From Clostridiales bacterium (lineage in GTDB: Bacteria > Bacillota > Clostridia > Christensenellales > Pumilibacteraceae): a stretch of DNA of 12,578 bases. The notes below the pieces were generated by a model, which saw only the letters and a program-made list of their open reading frames with translations, had not been told where the DNA came from and made no database searches. Made by a program: the position numbers and the translations under genes. The stretch lies in assembly GCA_014799665.1 (NCBI GenBank), contig JAAVHP010000008.1, positions 1 through 12,578 on the forward strand, given 5' to 3'. Each line of letters begins with the position of its first letter. Position 1 is the stretch's first letter. Below are positions 1 through 7,858 of this stretch, one piece after another.

Positions 1-420
1 CGGTTTCTCTGAAGCAAGACTTACAAGATAATCGTGAAGCTCATAGTCCCAACGCTGCCTGATCTTAACAAACTCTTCATCCGTTTTATTAGCGTAGGGA
101 AAATAGGCATTGACAAGAATTAACTGGTCGAAACGAATAACGTTCAGACATCCGGTTTCAAGTAGCCATTTCGGTGCATCATTGCGCTGTGCCTCAATGT
201 CAATCTCCAGACCATGACGCAAATATGTGCTTACACCTCCGAATAATCCTTTCTTCATTGAACCAAGGAATCCCAGATAATCGGGTATCAGTGTAAGGAA
301 ACCTCCATTCCTCCTTACTTTCTGAAAACACAGCACATCAGGCTGCAACTCGGCCACCAACCGATTCACAGCCTCCAACCGCGCCCGCAGCCCATTTACG
401 TTCCAACTGAGTATTTTCAT
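1..420 (-). CDS. xth: Exonuclease III / AP endonuclease family protein (5' part, runs off the window; catalytic Glu replaced)
   Basis: Reading down from ATG at 420 gives 140 uninterrupted codons; the gene continues past base 1. The start MKILSWNVNGLRAR is the exonuclease III signature (E. coli MKFVSFNINGLRAR), followed by QPDVLCFQ, a GGVSTY stretch, an EAQR motif and NAYFPYAN, all in family order. The family (about 250-270 aa, cytoplasmic) cuts DNA at abasic sites and removes 3' nucleotides using one Mg2+ ion. Asn7 is kept, but the position of the metal-binding Glu34 (QETK in most members) is Lys34 here (QKVR). The other catalytic residues (Asp151, Asn153, His259 in E. coli) lie outside the window. 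The gene starts two bases after the kinase-like gene ends, so the two are probably cotranscribed. Family membership is secure; activity is doubtful. Confidence 0.88.
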   Translation of the reverse strand, partial: MKILSWNVNGLRARLEAVNRLVAELQPDVLCFQKVRRNGGFLTLIPDYLGFLGSMKKGLFGGVSTYLRHGLEIDIEAQRNDAPKWLLETGCLNVIRFDQLILVNAYFPYANKTDEEFVKIRQRWDYELHDYLVSLASEKP

Positions 421-422
421 AT

Positions 423-1166
423 TTAAAATTTTCGTAAGATTGAAAAAATATCTTTGTGACACTGCGCTTCGTCATATACTTGAAAATCAAAAGCCTTTAA
501 ATGCTTATTGGAATCAAAGCCAAAGTTTCCTTCATTTAAATCGACACGTGCATTAGGATATATAGACAGAATCTCCTTATAAAGCTTACTAATAAAATCA
601 AAGAAAAACAAACTGAATTTAACTCTAATTTCTCTCTTATATTCCAATGTACTATATTCTTCTTCATGTTGGAGAGCCAGGAATCTTTCTAACATATTTC
701 GAATTTCCTGTATTACTTCTTTTGAACCCTCCCTGTAAATATCGCATATCCTCCAGTAGTCTCCAGACCTACCATTATTATTGAAGAATTCTGAGATCCA
801 TACATGAATGAAATCTTTAACTGCCAGCTTGATGTAAGGTTGTAACGAACTAGACATCTCCAACTTTTCCATAAATATGACTCCATAATAACGATTCTGA
901 GATTTCGAATAAAATGAAAAGACAAGGTGAGGAGAAGCAATACAAGAAGACATTATTCCTTGAGGATACTGTTCGTTGTACTGAGTTAAAGCATAAGCCA
1001 CGGTAAATTCTTCAATATCTCCTGTAACCTTTACTACCAGCCCTCCCATTTGATAGGCGTATCCATTGTTCCCGCCTCCAATAAACTCCAATCCAGCAAG
1101 CGAAGGATTATAGGCACATAATTCGTTTTTAATTTCTATAGCTTTTTCTTTATTATTTTTATTCAT
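423..1166 (-). CDS. Small protein-kinase-fold / phosphotransferase-like protein
   Basis: A 247-aa protein starting at ATG 1166. Ordered motifs fit a kinase fold. There is a glycine-rich loop, GGGNNGYAY (about residues 30-38), then VVKVT with a candidate ATP-binding Lys46. A hinge-like MEKLE follows at 99-103. A catalytic-loop-like VDLNEGNFG has Asp209 and Asn214, and AFDFQ offers Asp227 at the DFG position. At 247 aa it is short for a full kinase, and the HRD histidine is absent, as in atypical and aminoglycoside-phosphotransferase-like kinases. No signal peptide or membrane segment, so probably cytoplasmic. The substrate cannot be read from the sequence. It lies two bases upstream of the exonuclease III-like gene. 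The gene is AT-rich with no clear Shine-Dalgarno and I see no consensus promoter. The fold assignment is inference from motif order. Confidence 0.6.
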   Translation of the reverse strand: MNKNNKEKAIEIKNELCAYNPSLAGLEFIGGGNNGYAYQMGGLVVKVTGDIEEFTVAYALTQYNEQYPQGIMSSCIASPHLVFSFYSKSQNRYYGVIFMEKLEMSSSLQPYIKLAVKDFIHVWISEFFNNNGRSGDYWRICDIYREGSKEVIQEIRNMLERFLALQHEEEYSTLEYKREIRVKFSLFFFDFISKLYKEILSIYPNARVDLNEGNFGFDSNKHLKAFDFQVYDEAQCHKDIFSILRKF

Positions 1167-1270
1167 AGCATATTAGGACTTGTAAATTTCTTTCTACTCA
1201 TTTCGGTCTTCCATGAAAAGAGAAATATAATCATTTTAGTTCTTAAGCAAGACAGATGGCCAAAGGCAAT

Positions 1271-1284
1271 GGGGAATATTCCCC
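1271..1284. repeat. Perfect 14-bp palindrome GGGGAATATTCCCC
   Basis: The 14 bases are exactly self-complementary and sit in the 289-bp gap between the lipoprotein terminator and the kinase-like gene, about 105 bp upstream of the latter's start. A perfect palindrome there could be an operator for a dimeric regulator, but nothing else supports that. The rest of the gap (1167-1387) is AT-rich and I see no gene or consensus promoter in it. Confidence 0.35.
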
Positions 1285-1387
1285 TAACAATGGGTGGCAA
1301 TAAAATAAATTAAAAGGCTCGTTGAACACTAACCTTAATTATTATATTGCGGATAATCATTTTAATTATTCATTTGAAAATTTCAAG

Positions 1388-1425
1388 AGTTCACTGTTGG
1401 GAAAGAATCATCTCAACAGTGAACT
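1388..1425 (-). terminator. Hairpin terminator after the lipoprotein gene
   Basis: Bases 1389-1399 (GTTCACTGTTG) are the exact reverse complement of 1414-1424. Pairing extends to about 15 bp (1388-1402 with 1411-1425, one G-T pair) around an 8-base loop. It lies 31 bases past the lipoprotein stop codon on the transcribed strand, where the defence operon would end. The sequence after the stem is T-rich but not a clean U-tract, so it is an imperfect intrinsic terminator. Confidence 0.6.
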
Positions 1426-1455
1426 TATCGATGTTGTAAAACTTAACTATTAGTG

Positions 1456-2388
1456 TTATTTCACTAACTTCATTGCTTTATCAAACCCGTCTACATTAAG
1501 TTTGAAGCGGTAATCACTTTGGCCGTAATTGCTATAATTCATAAGGACAACAATATCTCCTCCCTTTTTGAGAATATCAACTATCTTTTGATAGTCCTCT
1601 GTTCCATTATAGAATGAACCAATCTGACCAGACTGTCCTGAGTTCCAAAGTCTGAAATCATGAACATTTCCCTCGCTATCCTTAATACGAGTTACATATG
1701 TTGCGTCATCATCTTTTACAGGGCTTGATCCGTATTCAAAAAGACGGAAGGAAAAACTATTTCCATCAATAAAGAATGCCACTTTAAGGTTTGAGTTAGT
1801 TGTTGCGCTATTACTAAACACGCCGTCTCCCATCAAGACAAGATATTTGTCGTTAGTCTCTTCCCCGAAGGAATCGGAATAGCGTTTGAGTTCCCAAGCA
1901 CCTGTTCCTGTAGGTACTTCAATCTTAACTTCATTTTCGCGGGCTTTATCTCCAACGGCTCTACCATTGCCATTGATAAAAATGGCAGATAAGTACCGAA
2001 GAGCAGCATCGTAATCGAGATCTTCGTAAATGTTTCCCTTACGATTTTTCTCCCAAGTTGGATTGTCTACATATACACTATCCGCTGCGAGTTCGTGTAT
2101 AGCCTCGTATTTCTTATCGCCTTGAATAAGATAGATGTATTCCATCTTATCGGTAGATTCCATACCCAGACCATTCTTCGCTGTAAAATCGAAGTGAAGT
2201 ATAGAAAGAGAATCATTTTGGTAGACAGCGTTTACATTATCGATTTTCACGCTTTCAGGATTCTTAGCCAATTCCTTGACTAATGCCTCCATGGAAGTCC
2301 TGGCTTCTGAAGAAGTTTTTTGAGATTGGCTACAGGCTGTTAAGATCAGAACAGCCAAAATAACCATTAATGAAGTTAAATGTCGCAT
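1456..2388 (-). CDS. Uncharacterised lipoprotein
   Basis: A 310-aa protein whose N-terminus MRHLTSLMVILAVLILTAC is a signal peptide for lipid attachment: a short positive start, a hydrophobic stretch and an LTAC lipobox with Cys19 as acceptor. The mature protein should be anchored in the cell envelope on the periplasmic or surface side. The rest is polar and soluble-looking, with many Asp, Asn and Tyr residues and alternating hydrophobic patterns suggestive of beta structure (for example around 205-215 and 277-286). I recognise no family. It starts 23 bases after the res stop with no terminator between, so it is probably the last gene of the restriction operon, an unusual place for an envelope protein. 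Base composition is near that of its neighbours. Whether it acts in defence or is only cotranscribed is unknown. Confidence 0.8.
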   Translation of the reverse strand: MRHLTSLMVILAVLILTACSQSQKTSSEARTSMEALVKELAKNPESVKIDNVNAVYQNDSLSILHFDFTAKNGLGMESTDKMEYIYLIQGDKKYEAIHELAADSVYVDNPTWEKNRKGNIYEDLDYDAALRYLSAIFINGNGRAVGDKARENEVKIEVPTGTGAWELKRYSDSFGEETNDKYLVLMGDGVFSNSATTNSNLKVAFFIDGNSFSFRLFEYGSSPVKDDDATYVTRIKDSEGNVHDFRLWNSGQSGQIGSFYNGTEDYQKIVDILKKGGDIVVLMNYSNYGQSDYRFKLNVDGFDKAMKLVK

Positions 2389-2411
2389 GATTAAAGGTAT
2401 TTTGGAATTAA

Positions 2412-5114
2412 TTATTTAAGTTTTATTTGTTTGAGAATATAATTAAACGAATAACCTCGATCTACGAGAGTATGGGGAATAATGAGGTAATGCCAAGGTT
2501 TGCCGCCATTTTGTGCGGTAAACTCGGAGGCTCTACGGCAGAACTCACGAGCGGCTTCTGCTTTGGCTTGCACATCAGAATCGTTGACATCTTTCTCCGC
2601 TTTGGTTTCACACATGTAGATAGCGTCAGCAGTTTCTACAATGAAGTCCGGCTCGTATTTCTTTGCTCCACTCGACCAGTATATATTGAACTGATTGGGT
2701 ACAGGACGAATCCATTTGAGGACTTCATTGTTGGTTTCGAGAATGAACGAGAAGTCAAGCTCGGTAGAACTGTCGAAACGATATTTTGTATAGTAGGACT
2801 TTTTGAAACCTACATACACAAATTTGACTACGGCAGACTTCTGTGCCGGTACTGGTTCGTGAAAATCCAATGTTCCCCAATTATTAACAATTATTGGTTG
2901 GTCAAGAATTTTTGAGAATGGTAGCACTTTGTTGATTTTGAACTCTCCCGGAATAATGCGGTAGTGTTCTTTCATCTGCTTATATATATTGTCAGCGAGA
3001 CTTTGCTTGAATGCGTGAACTCGCTCGTTCAAATCATCATCAGTGATACCGGGAGCATTACTGCGAATAACATCTACGGCTTGTCCTACAAGTTTATAGA
3101 GCAAGTCGGAAATTTCGTCATAATCAACGTCATCAAAGTCTATAAGACACGCGATGAGCTGTTCAACAGCCGGGCGCTTAGAACTTCCGGATTTTCCGGC
3201 AATCACTTCAAATTCAGTAGAGTCGTGGAGTCCTTGTCGGATAATTTCTCGATGCAATTCATCGAGATTATATCCCTTAGTAGTATCGAGGTCGAAGTCC
3301 TCAAATATAGCCTTTACATTTTGTTGTTCAACGACAATGCGCGGAATTTCAATAACATTATCCTTGTAATCCTCTACGACGATATTTATTATTTCGTCGA
3401 CCTGGGCTATCTGCTCGGCTGCATCTTGTTCCGCAAAAAGGGAGTCCTTGACACTCTCCTTGATGGTTTCAATAGCCTTTTCGCGGAGTTTTTGCTTAAC
3501 CTCTTTCTTTTGGAGGTCTCCAAAAGAGGCTACACCCTCAGCTGCAATATTGGAGATGGCGGATTCGACAGCCTTACCTACTTGGGTAACATATTGTTTC
3601 GACTTCTCCGATATTTCTCCTTTGACCTTTTCGATTTGCTTCTGAATCTTCTGCTCAGTAGAGGTTGGAGTGGTTTCCACACGACCGCCCTGTTCCCGCT
3701 CGTCGCGATCTTCAAGCTCGATAAACGAAACACGTTTTAGAAGTGAATTACCCTTATTTGCCTCGTCGATAACTTTCTGGAAGTTGTCGTGAGCAATAAC
3801 GGTTAAAGTATCAACATCTTTATTGCCGGTGCGTTGACCGCCGTAAGGTAAGCGCAGTCCACGTCCGATAGTCTGCTCAATGAGGATAGCTGCATTAGAG
3901 GCACGGAGTGGAATAATTGTGTAAAGATTATTCACATCCCAGCCCTCTTTAAGCATATTGACATGTACGACAATTTCTATCTCGTTGTCGGGTGATTCAA
4001 GAGCTACAAACTGACGCTCAATATCTTCATCCTTTTTCGAGGTACTATCAATACGAAGGACTTTCCCCTTATAGGCACCGTGATAAATGCGATCGCTCTG
4101 CAATAAATCTTCTATGTCTTTTGCGTGGTTTATATCTCGGCAAGTGACGAGAATGAATGGCTTAACAACCGGCAGGCCGTTCTGCTTGGCATACATCTCA
4201 ATAGCGAGTTTTGTGCGCTCATGCACGGTAATTCCGTCTTCAAGTTTGATAATTTCAATATCTTCGGGAGTGAAATTATCCTTATTGAAGTTTCGGGCTT
4301 TTGCAATCGCCGGATTTTTGACATATAACCCATCGTCGAGAGCTTCTGCAAGATTATATTCAAAAACGATATTCTTAAAGGCTTTCCCTTTTTCATCGAA
4401 AGGTGTAGCCGTCATCTCAAGACCAAGAACAGGGCGAAGCTCATTGATTGCTTTTTTTGAAGCGTCTCCGTGATAGCGGTGCGCTTCGTCCATCAAGATT
4501 ACAAGATCAGGAAGCGATGCGAGATAATCAAAGTACGATTGACCGAGATATTCAGACAGGCGACGCATGCGCGGTAATCCTTTTTTACTCTCTTTACTAT
4601 CTTTGTTGAACTTCGAGATGTTGAAGATATTGATTTCAAGGTCTGAGAAAAGAGAGCCGGTGCGCTCCTGATAGTTCTCGCCAGTAACGATTCTTGGTGG
4701 CCTTCCGACAAATTCACTGATACCCTTGAACACATATTTTGAATATGACTCATCGCCGAAATCTTTTATCAACTTCTCGTAAAGAGTAAGATTGGGAGCA
4801 AGCACAAAAAAGTGCTTGATGCCTTTCTTGAGATAAAGGTATGCGATGATGGCACCCATAAGTCGCGTTTTACCGATACCGGTGGCAATAGAAAAAGCAA
4901 GAGAAGGAAAATCCCGGTCAAACCCTTTCACAGTCGGCACGATGGATTTCACCTTTGCAAGTTCAGCAGCAATAAACATTTCAAGCATATCCGGGTCAGT
5001 CGGTGGTTTCTGCAAGGAAAGCTTATCGGTCAGTCGAGAGGTAAGCTCTAACGCTTTCGCAAGTGGCTTGCGAAGCGAAAGACGTTGACGTATGTAGTTA
5101 ACTATTTGGTCCAT
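2412..5114 (-). CDS. res: Type III restriction enzyme Res subunit (SF2 helicase plus PD-(D/E)xK nuclease)
   Basis: A 900-aa protein, the usual size for type III Res. Helicase motifs are in order: Walker A ATGIGKT (about 77-83), DEAH box MDEAH (208-212), TATP (235-238), NMLKEGWDV (386-394) and motif VI QTIGRGLRLP (414-423). The middle, 480-720, is charged and largely helical. The C-terminal nuclease core reads EPDFIV (821-826) then CETK (835-838), giving the PD...ExK residues Asp823, Glu836 and Lys838. With Mod, such enzymes use ATP to communicate along DNA between asymmetric sites and cut beside them when unmethylated. The start at 5114 lies seven bases after the DUF1016 stop, so the genes are coupled. 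All key residues are present, so it should be active. The oddity is that mod is not adjacent: a DUF1016 gene separates them. Confidence 0.92.
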   Translation of the reverse strand: MDQIVNYIRQRLSLRKPLAKALELTSRLTDKLSLQKPPTDPDMLEMFIAAELAKVKSIVPTVKGFDRDFPSLAFSIATGIGKTRLMGAIIAYLYLKKGIKHFFVLAPNLTLYEKLIKDFGDESYSKYVFKGISEFVGRPPRIVTGENYQERTGSLFSDLEINIFNISKFNKDSKESKKGLPRMRRLSEYLGQSYFDYLASLPDLVILMDEAHRYHGDASKKAINELRPVLGLEMTATPFDEKGKAFKNIVFEYNLAEALDDGLYVKNPAIAKARNFNKDNFTPEDIEIIKLEDGITVHERTKLAIEMYAKQNGLPVVKPFILVTCRDINHAKDIEDLLQSDRIYHGAYKGKVLRIDSTSKKDEDIERQFVALESPDNEIEIVVHVNMLKEGWDVNNLYTIIPLRASNAAILIEQTIGRGLRLPYGGQRTGNKDVDTLTVIAHDNFQKVIDEANKGNSLLKRVSFIELEDRDEREQGGRVETTPTSTEQKIQKQIEKVKGEISEKSKQYVTQVGKAVESAISNIAAEGVASFGDLQKKEVKQKLREKAIETIKESVKDSLFAEQDAAEQIAQVDEIINIVVEDYKDNVIEIPRIVVEQQNVKAIFEDFDLDTTKGYNLDELHREIIRQGLHDSTEFEVIAGKSGSSKRPAVEQLIACLIDFDDVDYDEISDLLYKLVGQAVDVIRSNAPGITDDDLNERVHAFKQSLADNIYKQMKEHYRIIPGEFKINKVLPFSKILDQPIIVNNWGTLDFHEPVPAQKSAVVKFVYVGFKKSYYTKYRFDSSTELDFSFILETNNEVLKWIRPVPNQFNIYWSSGAKKYEPDFIVETADAIYMCETKAEKDVNDSDVQAKAEAAREFCRRASEFTAQNGGKPWHYLIIPHTLVDRGYSFNYILKQIKLK

Positions 5115-5120
5115 AGATTA

Positions 5121-6182
5121 CTAATTACTCAATTCGGCTTCAATCTCATCAATTGAAGGTAATGTACTTTTGAAATTTTCGGGTAATATTTTTTCTAATT
5201 GATATTGTGACACACCGATAGGCAGATTATATCCTTCCAATGAGTATTGAGCTAATACATTATCTTTAGTTTTGCAAACCAATAGCCCTATCGTAGGATT
5301 ATCTTGCTCAGTTTTAAGCAGATGATTTACTGCCGTTACATACATTCCTAACTGTCCCAGAAAGCCTGGCTCAAATTTTACCACTTTAAGTTCGATTACT
5401 ACATAACATCTTAGTTTGAGATTATAGAACAATAAGTCAGTAAATTGTTCAGTCTGTCCGACATTCAGCTTGTATTCCTGTCCCACAAATGCGAATCCCT
5501 CACCAAGTTCAAGCAAGAATTTAGTAATATTTTTCAGCAATGCCTCCTTCAACTCCCGTTCTTTGTATGGACCGGAAAAATTGACAAAATCAAATATGTA
5601 TGGATCTTTGGTAATTTCCTGTGTCAACTCACTTGTTGCCTCCGGGAGCAATGCTTTGAAGTTGGAAATCGCCTTTCCCTGACGTAGATGGATTCCGGTT
5701 TCAATCATGTGATCCAATATCGACCGGGACCATCCATGTTTTACGGTATTCTCTATATAAAAGAGAGCCGTCTGAGGTTGATCGAAATACTTATCAATGA
5801 GCAATCGGTGATGGCCCCACGGAACTCTGAAAAAATCTGCCGCAGGTTGTGGCGGATTTGATAGTGAAGATTCTGCCACAGCTTGTGGCAGAATCTTCGA
5901 GTACATTATATAAAATTTTTTAATGGCCTGTAGATTCCGACTCGAAAACCCCTTGGCTTCAGGAATTGCCGCCTTCAAATCACGACTCAATGTTTCGAAG
6001 AATTTACTGCCATACTTATTCTCAGACTGCATGGCTACGATGTCATGACCCAATTCCCAGTAAAATCGCAGCATTTCGGAATTTACCGCAATCGCAGCTT
6101 TTATTTGAGCGGACTGATAGCGGTTAGACAACTCGCCAATCCAATCCCTATACTCCTTATCCAATATCACTTTTCCACTCAT
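5121..6182 (-). CDS. DUF1016/YhcG family PD-(D/E)xK nuclease protein
   Basis: A 353-aa protein with the two-part YhcG layout. The N-terminal helical DUF1016 domain (about 10-165) carries the YWELGHDIV, GFSSRNLQ and PWGHH motifs. The C-terminal nuclease domain (about 180-335) carries TDLLFYNLKLRCYVVIELK, where Asp249, Glu264 and Lys266 fit a PD-(D/E)xK active site, then the family GQLGMYV motif. Members are predicted DNA nucleases found in defence islands, often beside restriction-modification genes. Its ATG overlaps the mod stop as ATGA (6179-6182), implying translational coupling, and res follows seven bases on. Between its domains is a 12-residue tandem duplication encoded by palindromic DNA (5833-5898). 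Family assignment is firm. Its role here, as accessory nuclease or toxin-like effector, is inference. Confidence 0.88.
   Translation of the reverse strand: MSGKVILDKEYRDWIGELSNRYQSAQIKAAIAVNSEMLRFYWELGHDIVAMQSENKYGSKFFETLSRDLKAAIPEAKGFSSRNLQAIKKFYIMYSKILPQAVAESSLSNPPQPAADFFRVPWGHHRLLIDKYFDQPQTALFYIENTVKHGWSRSILDHMIETGIHLRQGKAISNFKALLPEATSELTQEITKDPYIFDFVNFSGPYKERELKEALLKNITKFLLELGEGFAFVGQEYKLNVGQTEQFTDLLFYNLKLRCYVVIELKVVKFEPGFLGQLGMYVTAVNHLLKTEQDNPTIGLLVCKTKDNVLAQYSLEGYNLPIGVSQYQLEKILPENFKSTLPSIDEIEAELSN
5833..5898. repeat. Two tandem in-frame palindromic units inside the DUF1016 gene
   Basis: Unit A (5833-5859) has 12-base arms around a 3-base loop, with two positions that pair as G-T in RNA. 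Unit B (5866-5898) has perfect 15-base arms (5866-5880 and 5884-5898) around GCT. The cores of the two units match at 18 of 21 positions and lie exactly 36 bp (12 codons) apart. They encode the related peptides PQAVAESS and PQPAADFF in the linker before the PWGHH motif. Confidence 0.8.
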
Positions 6183-7858
6183 TGATTGAAAAGATTTGGT
6201 GTGTCATCGTTTTTCTTCAGAGAATTTTCCTCCTGATCACCATCATCCCATTCTTCATCTTCAATGTTGGGCACTGAGATGATATTTAGGGAATAGTCGT
6301 CGCGGTCGAACTCGCAGGTGTCGAGAAGAACTTTGGGGATTTTCTTGATAGTGATGTTTGAGTACTTGTTACGACACTCCGGCTGAAACTTGGTGCAGCA
6401 GATAAGTAATGATTCATCTTCGCCCAACTGATTGTGAATTGCGTCGAGCATTTCAGCAGTAATCAGTTGGGTGGTAGTGAAGATAAAGTCATGCTCAGAA
6501 CTGCTACCTTGTTTCCAATAGACTTCTTCGTCGGGAGAATAAGTGAAACCCTGATGCTTAGCCATAGCAGCGGCAAGCATATCAGCATTGTAATCCTTAT
6601 TGATTACGAGATTACCGTACTTGTCATGGTTGAGAAGACTCGGCGCAAGTTCATAGAACTTGAAGCCACCTCCGCCATTCCAATTTACAGACCTTGATAT
6701 ACCACCTTGCTCACCCTCGATAACCTTTTTCATGCGGACGGCACAATGAGTATATGCGTGTTCGCCTAATTCAACACCAATCCATCTGCGCCCCATTTTG
6801 TGAGCAACCGCAGCAGTTGTACCGCTACCAAGGAAGCTATCAAGAACTATATCCCCGGACTCAGTTGAGACAAGTAGAATCTTCTCTATAAGTTTCTCTG
6901 GCTTTGGTGTGGCAAACCATTGAGATTTATCCCATTCAGGAAATAATTTTTTTTGTTCATACTTGGCTTGACGATTATGTCCTGTTTCTTCTAAGTCTAT
7001 CCATAATGAAGAGGGAGGGAGCCCGCGGCTATCACAAAGATAAGTACGGCGCTTAATGTTTGTAAAATCTTTATTAAAATAAATCTCTCCTTTTGACATT
7101 TTCTCGTCTATAGTGTCTTTACTCCATCGCCATCCGTTCTTAGGAGGGTGGATGACAGTTCCTATAGGTGTCTCTATATCAAACATCAAGTTTTCACGAG
7201 GTGATGGTGACGATATGGGATTGCCATCAAACCATGGACCTTTCGGATCATTATCAGGATTTTTGAAATGAGTGCTTTGAGAATCTTTAGGAGGCAATCG
7301 TTTGGAAAGCCATCCGCTACTTTTGGCATACACCAATATTGTATTATGGTCTATTGAAAATTGTTTAGAATCATTATTGGAATTATCACTCGACCGCCAT
7401 ACAACAGATTGAACAAAATTATTGCGTCCGAAAATCTCATCGCACATTACTTTACAATAATGAACCTCATTATCGTCTAATGCAATCCAAATGGTTCCAT
7501 CTTCTGCTAATAAGTTATGAAGCACTTTTAAGCGTGCATACATAAGATTAAGCCAAATAGAATGTTCCAATGAATCATCGTATTGTTCAAAAGCACTACC
7601 AGTATTATATGGAGGATCTATAAAAATACATTTTATCTGTCCTGCAAAGTCTTGTTCAAGAGCGCGAAGTGCAAGAAGATTATCGCCGTGAATGAGCATA
7701 TTGCCCGGCCACGGTTTGCCATTAGGAAGAGTGCAGGTTTCGACCTCTCCAAAACTATATTCCGGAGTGTCAATCAGCAAACGAGGCTCAATGGCAAGAG
7801 GCTCTTCCTCCTTGCCAATCCACGTAAGTTCCAGTTTATTTATCTTGTCCTTTACCAT
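6179..7858 (-). CDS. mod: Type III-like site-specific DNA adenine methyltransferase (Mod)
   Basis: A 559-aa N6-adenine methyltransferase of the beta class, with the catalytic motif ahead of the SAM-binding motif. DPPY (residues 81-84, in FIDPPYNTGS) is followed by a long variable target-recognition region (about 150-310), then the FxGxG motif DSFLGSGTT (340-348) and GRRWIGVELG. The GWRWSKDTI stretch (242-250) is typical of type III Mod. The C-terminus is acidic (534-552). It should set sequence specificity, methylating one strand of an asymmetric site, and pair with Res. Its ATG overlaps the preceding gene by 23 bases. Bases from about 7640 down to about 6900 are clearly AT-richer (roughly 27-42% GC per line counted by eye) than both ends (about 50%), which suggests swapped specificity. 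An A8 run lies in the coding strand at 6947-6954. Confidence 0.92.
   Translation of the reverse strand: MVKDKINKLELTWIGKEEEPLAIEPRLLIDTPEYSFGEVETCTLPNGKPWPGNMLIHGDNLLALRALEQDFAGQIKCIFIDPPYNTGSAFEQYDDSLEHSIWLNLMYARLKVLHNLLAEDGTIWIALDDNEVHYCKVMCDEIFGRNNFVQSVVWRSSDNSNNDSKQFSIDHNTILVYAKSSGWLSKRLPPKDSQSTHFKNPDNDPKGPWFDGNPISSPSPRENLMFDIETPIGTVIHPPKNGWRWSKDTIDEKMSKGEIYFNKDFTNIKRRTYLCDSRGLPPSSLWIDLEETGHNRQAKYEQKKLFPEWDKSQWFATPKPEKLIEKILLVSTESGDIVLDSFLGSGTTAAVAHKMGRRWIGVELGEHAYTHCAVRMKKVIEGEQGGISRSVNWNGGGGFKFYELAPSLLNHDKYGNLVINKDYNADMLAAAMAKHQGFTYSPDEEVYWKQGSSSEHDFIFTTTQLITAEMLDAIHNQLGEDESLLICCTKFQPECRNKYSNITIKKIPKVLLDTCEFDRDDYSLNIISVPNIEDEEWDDGDQEENSLKKNDDTPNLFNQ

Noticed and set aside
2427..3740. 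Long plus-strand open frames of 162 and 258 aa opposite res
   Set aside because: They lie antisense to a fully supported Res, have no recognisable motifs and unlikely compositions, and arise from the codon pattern of the real gene.
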